DNA of 64,000 nt from Sciurus carolinensis (GCF_902686445.1 NC_062222.1:132873035-132937034); one strand, 5' to 3'; counted from the stretch's first letter, positions 11,849 to 21,272 are shown. Made by a program: numbers and translations. The notes: a model not told the origin generated them from the sequence alone.

Positions 11849-12077
11849 GTACTGGTGTATTGAATTTTGTGAAATATTTTATCCTCTCTCTCAACATGAT
11901 GGTGTAAATTTTATTCTTCAATCAAATAATGAAGACATTAATGTGTTATAGTTACTAATTTCTACATGTTGAACCATCTTACATTCCAGAGAAAATTCTC
12001 ACTTGATCCTGGTAAATGATCCTTTTAAAGTGCTCTTGAATTTGTATTGCTAGCAATTTTTTTCAAGAATTTTTGTA

Positions 12078-12195
12078 TATTACCCTATGTGAATGTATGA
12101 TTGCACAAGTGGTATGCCTTTACTTCATGTACAAACCGAGAAACAATATGTATGCCATTTGTGTACAATAAAAATAAATTAAAAAAAAAGAAAAT
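12078..12195 (+). mobile_element. 5'-truncated sciurid L1 3' end
   Basis: Sense-strand L1 terminus: 'tattaccctatgtgaatgta', 'catgtacaaaccgagaaaca', 'cccatttgtg'-like sequence and 'tacaataaaaataaatt', ending in an A-rich tail. It is the reverse complement of the 3' ends at 11449 and 13546, which confirms the 3' UTR definition. Lies inside the ancient L1M. Confidence 0.85.
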
Positions 12196-12446
12196 GAGAA
12201 AATTGACTTGTAACTCTCTTTTCTTTTACTGTACTTTCTAACTTTAGCATTGTAAAAGAAATTTGCAAGTGTTCTATCCTCAATATTTTTGAAGAGGTTG
12301 AGAGAGAGTTGCATTGTTTTTTTTTTTTTTTTTCTTTAAATGATTGATAAAAACCACCAGTAAAGCTATGGGATTCTGGAATTTTCTTTGTTGGGATAAT
12401 TTTGGTCATGAAATTGATCTTGTATATTATTAGTTCAAACTCTCTA

Positions 12447-12548
12447 TTTTTTTTTTTTTTTTTTTTTTTTTGCGGTGCTGGGGAATGAACCCAGGGCCTT
12501 GTGCTTGATAAGGCAAGCACTCTACCAACTGAGCTATCTCCCCAGCCC
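12447..12548 (-). mobile_element. ID SINE
   Basis: A poly(T) of about 25 precedes 'gcggtgctggggaatgaacc', 'caagcactctaccaactgag' and 'ccccagccc'. This is a full-length ID (tRNA-derived) on the minus strand. Possible short flanks 'tctattttt' on both sides. Inserted into ancient L1M DNA. Confidence 0.93.
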
Positions 12549-12736
12549 TGTCTATTTTTTGTAACTCAATCTTCGTAGCTTCTATGTTACTAAACATTAT
12601 TCTCTTCTAGATTTTCTAATTTGTTGATGGATATTTATTCATTTAATTATTTTATAATCTCTTTTTATCCTCTGGCATGTATTATTATTTCCTCCTTCAT
12701 TTCTAAATGCATGCATTCGTCCTCTTTATATTTTTC

Positions 12737-12830
12737 TTTTTTTTTTTTTTTTTTGCGGTGCTGGGGATTGAACCCAGGGCCTTGTGTAGTCAAGGCAAGC
12801 ACTCTACCAACTGAGCTATATCCCCAGCCC
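12737..12830 (-). mobile_element. ID SINE
   Basis: Near-identical to the ID 200 bp to its left: poly(T), 'gcggtgctggggattgaacc', 'gagctatatccccagccc'. It differs in the middle ('ttgtgtagtcaaggc'). T-rich flanks 'tatttttct' / 'tatttttttct' suggest its own target duplication, so it is a second insertion. Confidence 0.93.
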
Positions 12831-13766
12831 TATTTTTTTCTTAATGTAGCTAAAGTTTAGTTGATTTTGCTTATTTTCCTAAATTCTCCACCCTTACTTG
12901 ATATTTTTCTATTGTTTTCCTATTCTCTAGTGTTTATTTATTTTCTTTAGACTCTGACCTTTATAAAGTGAGTTTTATACCTTGATATGTTGTGTATCAT
13001 TTAATGTTCTTTTGTGTCAACTTGCAGCTCTTCATTTGGCATTCCCTAGTAGGTAGGTCTGATGGCACCTCTCAGCTTTTGTTTGCTTGAAACTGTCTCG
13101 AACTGTCCTTCAATTTTTTAAAAAAAGAGCATTTTTAGACAGGGGATTCTTGGTTAGCATTTCTTTTTTCTTTCAGCATGCCATCTGTATCTTTCCTCTA
13201 CCTTCTAACCTGCAAAGTTTCTGCTGAGAAACTCATTTATGATTGCCTTTCAGGAGCTCCCTTGTATGTAATGAGTCACTTTTATTGCTTTCAGAATTCT
13301 TTGTGTTTGACTTTTGAAAATTTGATTACAATGTGATTCAGTGTAAATGCATTAGGTTTAATCCTTTTTGGCATCGTGAATTTAGATGTTCATTTCCCTC
13401 TCCAGATTTGGGAATTTTTTTCAGCTATTATTCCTTTATATAAGATTTCTGAAACTTCCTTGCTCTCTTGTACTATTAGGACACCCTTCATGTGTCTGTG
13501 GGCTCACGGAAGGTCCCTTAAGTCCCTTGGTCTTTATTTACTCTTTTTTTTTTTAATTTATTTATTTATTTATTTTATTATTGTATACAAATGGGATACG
13601 TGTTTCTCTATTTGTACATGGAGTTAAGGCATACCATTGTGTAATCATAAATTTACATAGGGCAATGATGTTTGATTCATTATTTTTTTCCCTTACCCCC
13701 ACCCCTCCCACTCCTCTTTTCCCTCTACACAGTCCTTCCTTCCTCCATTCTTACCACCCTCCTTAT

Positions 13767-13802
13767 CCCTAACCCTAAACCTAACCCTAACCCTAACACT
13801 AA
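13767..13802. repeat. interstitial telomere-like array
   Basis: Six consecutive hexamers on the plus strand: ccctaa, ccctaa, acctaa, ccctaa, ccctaa, cactaa. Four are perfect vertebrate telomere units and two differ by one base. They lie inside the C-rich tract of the young L1 3' UTR (G-rich on its sense strand). Confidence 0.9.
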
Positions 13803-13829
13803 CCCCTCCCACCCCCCCGTTGTATGTCC

Positions 13830-14400
13830 TCATCTGCTTATCAGCGAGATCATTCGTCCTTTAGTTTTTTGAGATTGGCTTATCTCACTTAGCATCATAT
13901 TCTCCAATTTCATCCATTTGCCTGCAAATGCCATAATTTTATCATTCTTCATTGTGGAGTAATATTCCATTGTATATATGTGCCACAGTTTCTTTATCCA
14001 TTCATCAACTGAAGGGCATCTAGGTTGGTTCCACAATCTGGCTATGGTGAATTGAGCAGCAATGAACATTGATGTGGCTGTATCTCTGTAGTATGCTGAT
14101 TTTAATTCCTTTGGGTATAGGCCAAGGAGTGGGTTAGCTGGGTCAAATGGTGGGTCCATTCCAAGCTTCCTGAGGAATTGCCATACTGCTTTCCAGAGTG
14201 GCTGCACTAATTTGCAACCCCACCAGCAATGTATGAGTGTACCTTTCTCCCCACATCCCCACATCCTCACCAACACCTATTGTTGCTTGTGTTCTTGATA
14301 ATCGCCATTCTATTGGGGTGAGATGAAATCTTAGGGTAGTTTTGATTTGCATTTCTCTTATTACTAGAGACGTTGAACATTTTATAGTGTCCCTGTTGAC
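13830..14400 (-). pseudogene. L1 ORF2 C-terminal remnant
   Basis: Encodes the carboxy end of the L1 ORF2 protein, which in complete elements has endonuclease and reverse transcriptase activity and acts in target-primed retrotransposition. Only the region beyond the reverse transcriptase remains. A 148-residue frame (14276-13830) shows [31 protein letters not shown] and a terminal SLISR before TGA, all typical of ORF2 C-termini. Upstream, KCSTSL and IREMQIKTT lie in another frame (14400-14250). The frames part near a local duplication of 'ccccacatc' at 14250-14270. Catalytic domains are absent, so no enzyme could be made. Confidence 0.9.
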
Positions 14401-15342
14401 TTCCAGTGTAACACCTCCCAGCCTTCAGTAGCCTGAAGTCTTGGAGGAACTTGATAATGCAGTGCTTCCGAAGAACGCTGCCCCCAGCCCCCTACTGGTT
14501 CTGGGACTTGGAGCTGGCTCCGTGTGGAAAGGCTCTCACTGAGGGGCCTGCACAGCGCAGCTGACTGTGTGGGAGGAGCCCACCTCCGGAGTGTGCAAGG
14601 CTACCTGGGGAAGACTCTAGCTGCCCGGCCTGCTCTGATAAGCCGCCCCTATCCATAGTCTCTCAATGCCTCCCCTTCTTGAATCCTGGGTTCTGGAGCA
14701 ACTGGAGATGCAGTCACCCTCTAGTCCGCCATTTTGGATCGCCTCGTGGAAAGTGCCTGCGGCTGGAGGGGGCAGGGCTGCCTGGAGAAATCTCTGGCTG
14801 CCCTGCCCTGAACCCAGAGGCTGCTTGCGGGTCGAAGCTCTTCATTGGCTCGGGGACTTGTGGCTGGTTCTGCGTAGAAAGTCTCTCACTGGGCGGTCTG
14901 CTAGGAGAAGCTAGTCTTGAAAGGCGCCTCCCACTGCAGAGGGCCGGGCTGCTTGGGGAAGTCCCTGGCTGCCCTGTCCTGGTCCCTGAAGCTGCTTGCA
15001 GGCTGGTGTGCTCCGGGCTGGCTCCGGGACTTGGAGCTGGTTCTGATCAGAAAGACTCTCACTGGGGGGCCTGCTCCAAGAAGCTGGAGAAGCTGGTGGT
15101 GTGGGAGGGGCCCACTGCCAGAGTGCGCAGGGCTGCCTGGGGGAGAGTCTAGCTGCCCTGCCCTGCTCCGATAAGCCACCTCTATCAGGGCCTGCCGCCC
15201 AGCCTGAGCTTTACCCAGTGGGCGAGACTCACCCGTGGCTCTATTTTAGTCCGAGTATCTCAATGCCTCCCCTTCTTGAATTCTGGGTTCTGGAGCGACT
15301 GGAGATGCAGTCACCCTCTAGTCTGCCATCTTGGATCGCCCC
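14401..15342 (-). promoter_or_regulatory. L1 5' UTR with two tandem promoter units
   Basis: GC-rich against an AT-rich background. The minus-strand start contains gatccaagatggc (reverse of 15325-15338), a YY1-like site as at the start of other mammalian L1s. The same ~90-bp head recurs 597 bp downstream at 14660-14752 with gatccaaaatggc. A shorter core ('gggctgcctgg...ctgccctgccctg') occurs near 14598, 14774, 14946 and 15130, so there are ~175-bp sub-units. This resembles the monomer promoters of murid L1s. It may be transcriptionally competent; that is inference. Confidence 0.75.
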
Positions 15343-16770
15343 GTCTTTATTCACTCTTATTCATATATTTTTTTTCTGATTACAAGATACATTCTAATCA
15401 TCTTTATTTGAGTTCACTGATTCTTCTACTTACAGAAGTCTGATGTTGAAGGTTCCTACTGACATTTTTCACTTCAGTTATTATATTCTTCATTTCCAGA
15501 ATTGCCTTTATTTCTCCCTCAGTTTTGTGGTTTCTTTCTCTTGTTTCATGACTTTTTTTAATGTATCATTTTATTTTCACTTTACTTTGTTTTCTGTTTG
15601 TGTCATCTTATAGTTCACTGAACTTTTTGCTAAATTTTGAACTTTTCATACAACAGTTTATAAATCTGCTTTATTTAGAGTCACTTACTAGGGATTTTGT
15701 GTTCCTTCCGGATTGTCATATTGCCATGATTCTTTTTGTTCCTGGTAGTTTTGCAGTGATGTCCACTTACTTGAAAAAGCGGTCACCTTGTCCAATCTTA
15801 ATGGACTAAATTTAATAGGGAAATACTTCATCAGTCAGCATGGGTAGAGATTTTGTGTGTTCCTGAAACAATTTCTGATGAATGCTCACGTTCCACTTTC
15901 TTTTTCCTAACCATACAGAGTTTAGCTGTGTCATTCAAAATGCTCAACCCTATTTTCTTTGGCATATGCTGAAATCCTTGAACACTGAGTACAATCTCTC
16001 CTTTTCTCCCTCCTTTCTGAAAGAAAAGTCTCAGGATTCTGTGCTTTCTTTCAAACCTGTAAAACAGCCATATACTGAGAGCCATATACTTTGTGGGGGC
16101 CCTTGTCAGGTGCTGAGGGCCACATAAACTGATGTATTCTCTCCTGGTTATTCTGATCCACACTACCAGTTGTAATCCATGCTAGGCACTGATCTCTGCT
16201 GCCTGCTGAGGATGTGGCTGCTGGGTGCTACAGCAGGTTCTGGGAACCTTGCAAATACTGCAATATATATGCTAGTAGTTATGATCAGAACCAGATGCTA
16301 GGGGGCCATGCAGCTGCAGGAGCCCACACTGGCAGTTTGGGGCACACTGTAGAGACTCAGATGAGACCCACCTTCTCCTCCTCTCTTAGCCACCATAGGC
16401 ATTCCACCATGCAAGGTCACTCAGCACTCTGGAAAAGCTACATTAGAATCAGGTCACTCAAACTGTGCCCCCCACAGCCAGAGATGATAAATGGAATGAG
16501 TGCTATTTCCTTCCTCCCTGGGAGCAATCCCTGGCCAAGGGTATCTCTCTCAGCACTGAAGTGTGAGCCTCTGGAAGGGAGAGACGGGGGCAAATTGAAA
16601 TTGCCATTCCTCTGCATTTCCAGATGACTCTTCCTGGTGCTGTGCTCCTTGGAGTGCTCCAATTTCTGAAGGGGGTTTTCTGGTTCTCAGATCCATATAT
16701 GGTCATTAAATTGGTGTTTCTGTGGGGATAGTGTATTTTAGACCCCCTGTCCTTCCATCCTGCTGATACC

Positions 16771-18261
16771 ACTCTCATGTTTTCCAACTCCCCAGCAATT
16801 CTGCTGCTAAGCAAAGGTTAAGCACTACCAGGTAGGAGTTCTTATCCTGGGCTCCACATATCCCCAAAGGATTTGTGAATTGAGTACCAAAACATCTGTT
16901 TCCAGAAACATCTAATTGAAGTGCAACTTTTAAAAAAAATATGAATTAGACAACTAACCATGCAAAGACATATAATGTCTATGACTTTTATAAAAATTAT
17001 TTATAGATAGATTCAAATTAAATTATAAATTTTATGGATACCTGTAAGATTGTTTTTATTTATTCTTGCTCTGATATTACATTTTTTATGATATTGCTGC
17101 TGAGTGTTATTATCTAATACGTTAACATAGAAGCACAGATATTGCCATATTGCAAACTGCTAATTCTATTTTAACGTACCTTTGATTACCTTCCTACCTT
17201 TGTTATTTACTTGGTGAAGTTCCAACACTATTTTTAGAAGGAAAAGTATCCATAGTCTTACCCAGATCACTCTAGAGTAGAGTTAAAATCTGCTCTGGAG
17301 TCCATTCTTTCTCCAGAGGCTCCTAGTTCACCCACAACCTTGGCAGGGCAGCCCTGACTCTATCAGCAATCATCTTTAATCACCCTGCAGATTGCACCCT
17401 GGTTAGCCTGAGAATCAGGATATGTGTAGCTGTTGCTTTGATATCCAACCTTGTTTGGAAGTTCTAGCAAATACATTTTCAGGAATTTTTCCTTTGGATT
17501 ATATTACCAAATTATATTTCAGAAGACATAACTGATCCAGCATAAAAAAGGGAAAAATATTAAAAATAGAAACCCACTTTAAGACAATGTACTTTAATAG
17601 TCCAATTTAGTATTTCTTTAACAAAATTGTTCCATGTGTTCAGTAGAAAATAATTGTCTTTCATCACAGTTATTTATACCAGGGGTATTTTACTTTTATT
17701 CCCACCATAGAATTTGTGGGTGTGGGTGTTTTCAGGTGCTGGGTTGTGTTGGATCTTGTCTTCCTATTCTCCGCAGTTCTTCTTTGACCTTTTTTAAATT
17801 GCCAATACCTGTAGGTTGATTTAACCTTTAACTTTTCTTTGAACTTTGACTCTCTTTCTGGCCCTATTCAGATGTAATATTTCCACTCTGGACCTGGGAA
17901 ATTATAGTCACCTGTCCTCAGTTTCCTTTTCTAAAAGTAAAGATAATTAATTTTAAATCTCTGATGAATGTTAGTTCATCACTGAACAGTTATAACCATT
18001 CTTTAGAATTGAAAATCATAAACCAGTCTCTTAGGATGATCCTTATAGTCTATCATCAAAAAATGATGAAGCAAATTCTGTATTTGAACATATTTTCATC
18101 ACAAATCACTCATATGCTCTTAATATTAAAAATAAGTGAAAGTTTATTGCCACTCATCATAAGAAAGGAAAGGGCATGAAAGCAACGGAAATGTGTCTCC
18201 CATATAAATCTTTTATTCTACCTAGAAAAATCCCCCACAGAGCAAGAAAAATAGCTGGCAA
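16771..18261. other. unassigned AT-rich sequence
   Basis: No gene or recognisable repeat. Short frames (for example 17634-17819 and 17964-18179) show no domain. Confidence 0.45.
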
Positions 18262-18346
18262 AGTTGTGGTACCCATGCCACCCAGGCCGAGGGCCCCAGT
18301 GCAGCCACCGCACGCTGGCTTTGCTGAGAGGCGCTGGCTTCCCCCC
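18262..18346. other. short GC- and CpG-rich patch
   Basis: About 80 bp with many G and C and several CpGs ('caggccgagggccccagtgc', 'gctgagaggcgctggc') in otherwise AT-rich DNA. A plus-strand frame from about 18240 is open to a stop near 18347 with Pro/Arg-rich residues (PMPPRPRAPVQPPH). I do not recognise it. It could be an exon-like fragment, a piece of a processed pseudogene, or a fragment of a GC-rich repeat. Confidence 0.35.
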
Positions 18347-18824
18347 TAATACTTGATATTCTTTAAAAAATTAAATTGTCGGCATACCTAGGAGAAAAGG
18401 GAAAGGGGACAAGCTGAAAACAACATCTTGAAATTATCATTAAGGCTCTAGCTGATGTGATAGATAGTTTCATGTTTCCAAGTGACTAGATCACGTCACC
18501 CAGATATCCAGTCAAACGTGACTCTAGATGACAGCGTGAGCGTATTTCCTTTTAATGTGAGATGAATGTTTGAATCAGTAGACTTGCAGTAAAGCAAATT
18601 ATGGTTTGTATTCAATCATTTCACAGCCTTAATAGAAAGACACTGAACTCACCTGAAGTATGAGATATTCAGTCAGCAGACAGCCTCTGGGCTCAAACAT
18701 CAAACCTTCCCTGTGTCTCCATCCTGCTGGCCTGTTCTGCAGATTTTGGATATGTCAGTCTTCACAATCAGAATCACCAGTTTCTTAAAATCTGTTGTTC
18801 TCCCTATCTCTCCTGACTCACAGA

Positions 18825-18872
18825 ATGTGTGCGTGTGTGTGTATATACATATATACACACACACGCACACAT
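18825..18872. repeat. perfect palindrome of TG/CA and TA dinucleotides
   Basis: Left arm 18825-18847 is exactly complementary, reversed, to right arm 18850-18872 (23 bp each, 2-nt spacer 'ca'). Each arm has atgtgtgcg, then (TG)n, then tatata. Alternating purine-pyrimidine composition makes it able to form a cruciform or Z-DNA. Confidence 0.9.
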
Positions 18873-19467
18873 ATATCATAACATATTGTTCATATATACA
18901 CTATGCACAATGTATTGTTTTTTGTTTTTTTCTCTGTAAAAACCTGACTTTACACATGCCAATATCTAAAAACATATGAAGACTATTATATTATAAAATC
19001 AATTGGATATGTGATAGTAAATGTTTTATTATGCCAGTTAAAATTGAAAATAAATATTATCAGGTTTAGTAATTAAAAAGGGAGTATTGCTCCAGAAATC
19101 TCTGTGGTATGGCCTCAGCCAAACATGATACCAGTTCCAAGTTAGAAATCTTCATTTCCACTGGTCTGTGAGTATTAGCAAACAAGTCAATCATTCATTC
19201 AACCATTTTGTTGTACAAAATCACACTTATTTAAAAAAATTAAAATATGATAATCATATTATCATATATTATTTCCTAAATAAATTATGAAAATATATCT
19301 GCATGTAAATTTGGAAGATAATTGAAATTCTCAACATTTAACATGTGAAATTTGCCACTTTATGGAGGCAAATGTAACTAACCGGAGAATATAAAAATTC
19401 AAGAGATATGTGTTTTTGTCAGATTTTTACAACACAATGACCAATATACATAACAAGAACAGTGTAG
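18873..19467. other. unassigned AT-rich sequence
   Basis: Very AT-rich, no gene or repeat recognised. Confidence 0.45.
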
Positions 19468-20203
19468 AGAAGGATGTTTATTTATGTATTTATTTTATTT
19501 TATTTGTTCTGTTTAGTTACACATGACAGCACAATGCATTCTAACACATCGTACACAAATGGAACACAACTTCTCATTCCTCCAGCTGTACTTGGTACAG
19601 TCACACCAGTTGTGCAATCATATGTGTATATAGGGTAATAACATCCCTCTCATTCCACCATCCTTTCCACCACCACACCCCTCCCCTCTCCTCACTCCCC
19701 TCTGTTCAATCCAAAGTTCCTCCACTCTTCCCTAGCACCTCCATTATGGATCAGTTATTTAGGCTCATGTTTTCAGAGGTTCCGTTCCATGACCGACCAA
19801 CTTCCACAGCTTTGGGCCCCAGATGATGGGGAACATCATGGCAAAAGGATGTGGTAGAGAAAATTTGCTTCCTCTACTCTTTTTGTCTCCCTTCTATTTC
19901 ATATGATACTTTTTTAAAACAAAATCCTTTTTCTGCTCTCTCCCATATAGGAGAGCAAATATTTGACCTTTGGTTTTCTGAATCTGGCTTATTTTACCTA
20001 ACATGATATTGTCCTGTCCATTCATTTGTCAGAAAATGACATAATTGTATCCTTTATCTTGGCTGAGTACAACTCCACTGTGTATATCTGACACATGTTC
20101 TTTATTCCTTTGTCTGTTGACAGGCACCTAGGCTAGTTCCATCTCTTACCTACCGTGAATCACACTGCTGTAAACGTTGGTATTCAGGTCTCAACCATTA
20201 GTT
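19468..20203 (-). mobile_element. sciurid L1 3' end, moderately diverged
   Basis: A T-rich start ('tttatttatgtatttatttt') is followed by antisense 3' UTR ('gttacacatgacagcacaat', 'tgtgcaatcatatgtgtata'). ORF2 C-terminal antisense follows ('catttgtcagaaaatgacat', 'gtaaacgttggtattcaggt'), breaking off near 20203. Interrupted by a MaLR piece at 19762-19872. No clear target duplication seen. Confidence 0.8.
19762..19872 (-). mobile_element. MaLR LTR fragment inside L1
   Basis: 'ggctcatgttttcagaggtt', 'gccccagatgatggggaaca' and 'atcatggcaaaaggatgtgg' match the middle of the reversed MaLR LTRs at 23632 and 57319. L1 sequence resumes afterwards. Only a ~110-bp internal part is present, so it is not a simple solo LTR; gene conversion or deletion may be involved. 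Confidence 0.6.
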
Positions 20204-21263
20204 TTTGAGGGTCCCCTATGTTCAGGCTTTATTCTTCAGACAAGTAACACCAGGAGACATCTTGTGGAACTTACATTTCAGTCACGGTTATAGATATTAC
20301 AAAAACATTGTACAGAAAAAAAATTGTAAAGATGACAGAACTTTAAAGGAAATAAGTGGAAGTGTTATTCTGGGAGACAGAATAACATGGAGTTATTCCG
20401 GGAAAGATCTCTCTAGTGGAAGGAAATGAGAAAATGATTTTGGAGGACACAGAAGGTCCACATGGAAGCAGAACCACAGGAAGATATCTCAGCAGGCCTA
20501 AAACCTGGGATAAAACACAGATGGACATCTCTAAAGATGTAGTGTGAAGTTCCTGAATGAATGAGGGAGGAAGTGGCTTGAAGTATGAACTTTGTATGGC
20601 ATGGAATGCAAGATTCAAAGCACAGACATGGATCTAATATGTTATTTTAAAACTACTCTGCTTCCTATATGGATAAAGCTTTGTAGGAGGGAAAGAATTA
20701 GGCAGGTACGTGGTTTTTGTAGTAATGCAGACAAGAGATGGTAGCCTCACGGTTACTGTTGAAGGCAGATCTGCGAGGTATTCTTCTGCAAAGGGCAACT
20801 GCGGCTGAGCCCACGGCCTGGCTCCAGCCCAGGTGAAGCTCGAAGCTCTGCAGCAGATGGGACATCCAGGAAATAGAGCCCATGAATCCCAGGAGATAGA
20901 AGAAGGGTCCACTGGGAAACACCTCAAGGCTTTTCTTAATCTAATCAAATTTAAGAATGTACAGGATTAACCAGAATCTGCTCTAAGTGTGCAATCAGAG
21001 CATAACACCGGGGTGGGGGTCTGATGAGATCGTATGACTTATTTAGTAATATTTTAATTAAAATATTGCCCTGAAAATTTATTTACAAGGGCTTAAACAA
21101 AAATGCTTATTTTTCTCATGTAATAAAGTTCAGAGGTAGGTGACCATTGCATTAGGTTAGTAACGTAATTTTAGCATCTAGGTACTATTTTAGCCTTTTC
21201 CTCAAGGTCAAAATATAATTGTTGGAGTTCCAGCCATCGTATCTGCACAAAACTCTACAAAAC
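20204..21263. other. unassigned sequence with a GC-richer core
   Basis: Mostly single-copy-looking. The core at 20690-20945 is GC-richer and has two overlapping minus-strand frames: 104 codons with Trp and Pro, and 74 codons with a hydrophobic start. I recognise neither. No splice-site pattern or homology I can name supports a gene. Confidence 0.35.
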
Positions 21264-21272
21264 ATGTAAAGG

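Larger units (their letters stand above)
11435..11868. mobile_element. L1/ID head-to-head chimeric insertion with one TSD
   Basis: The 14-mer gtgtattgaatttt occurs at 11435-11448 and again at 11855-11868. Between them lie a minus-strand L1 3' end and a plus-strand ID SINE, joined head to head so that each 3' end points outward. Neither part has its own duplication. This fits a single insertion in which two different RNAs primed the two sides of one break. An older L1 with a later ID is less likely because the ID lacks separate flanking repeats. Confidence 0.7.
13530..15358 (-). mobile_element. young L1 lacking ORF1 and most of ORF2
   Basis: Bounded by gtctttatttactctt (13530-13545) and gtctttattcactctt (15343-15358), a 16-bp target duplication with one mismatch. 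Reading the minus strand 5' to 3': 5' UTR 15342-14401, directly joined to the last ~190 codons of ORF2 (14400-13830), then the 3' UTR and an A-rich tail to 13546. ORF1 and the endonuclease and reverse transcriptase domains are missing. One duplication pair around both halves means the deletion existed before or during insertion. The host DNA is ancient L1M 5' UTR; joining its flanks restores continuity. Confidence 0.85.
8885..16770 (-). mobile_element. ancient L1M element, near full span, nested
   Basis: From left to right this is a reversed ancient L1. The 3' part has 'gaggtaaaatcatcatac' and 'catcaccacaatctaggtag'. Decayed ORF2 follows at about 9060-9700, 10505-11434 and 11869-13020. Next is the L1M 5' UTR region: antisense 'tgctgagaaactcatttatg' near 13226, 'gtcccttaagtcccttgg' near 13514 and 'agttattatattcttcattt' near 15475. 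It ends in 'ccttccatcctgctgatacc' near 16750. At least seven younger insertions interrupt it. No intact reading frame survives. The bounds include all nested inserts and are approximate. Confidence 0.75.

Noticed and set aside
12472..12548. tRNA gene candidate (tRNA-like A and B box phrases, also at 12755-12830 and 11771-11823)
   Set aside because: The sequences are ID SINEs. They run straight into long poly(A)/poly(T) and recur in near-identical form.
13767..13802. True chromosome end
   Set aside because: Only six units, with ordinary sequence on both sides, and embedded in an L1 3' UTR.
13830..14276. 148-codon open frame as a host gene
   Set aside because: The residues are the C-terminal end of L1 ORF2, with the catalytic domains missing and a frame break just upstream.
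14666..15379. Cluster of GC-rich open frames on both strands as a gene or CpG-island promoter
   Set aside because: The frames repeat each other 597 bp apart because the DNA is a duplicated L1 5' UTR. GC-rich DNA with few stop codons explains the open frames.
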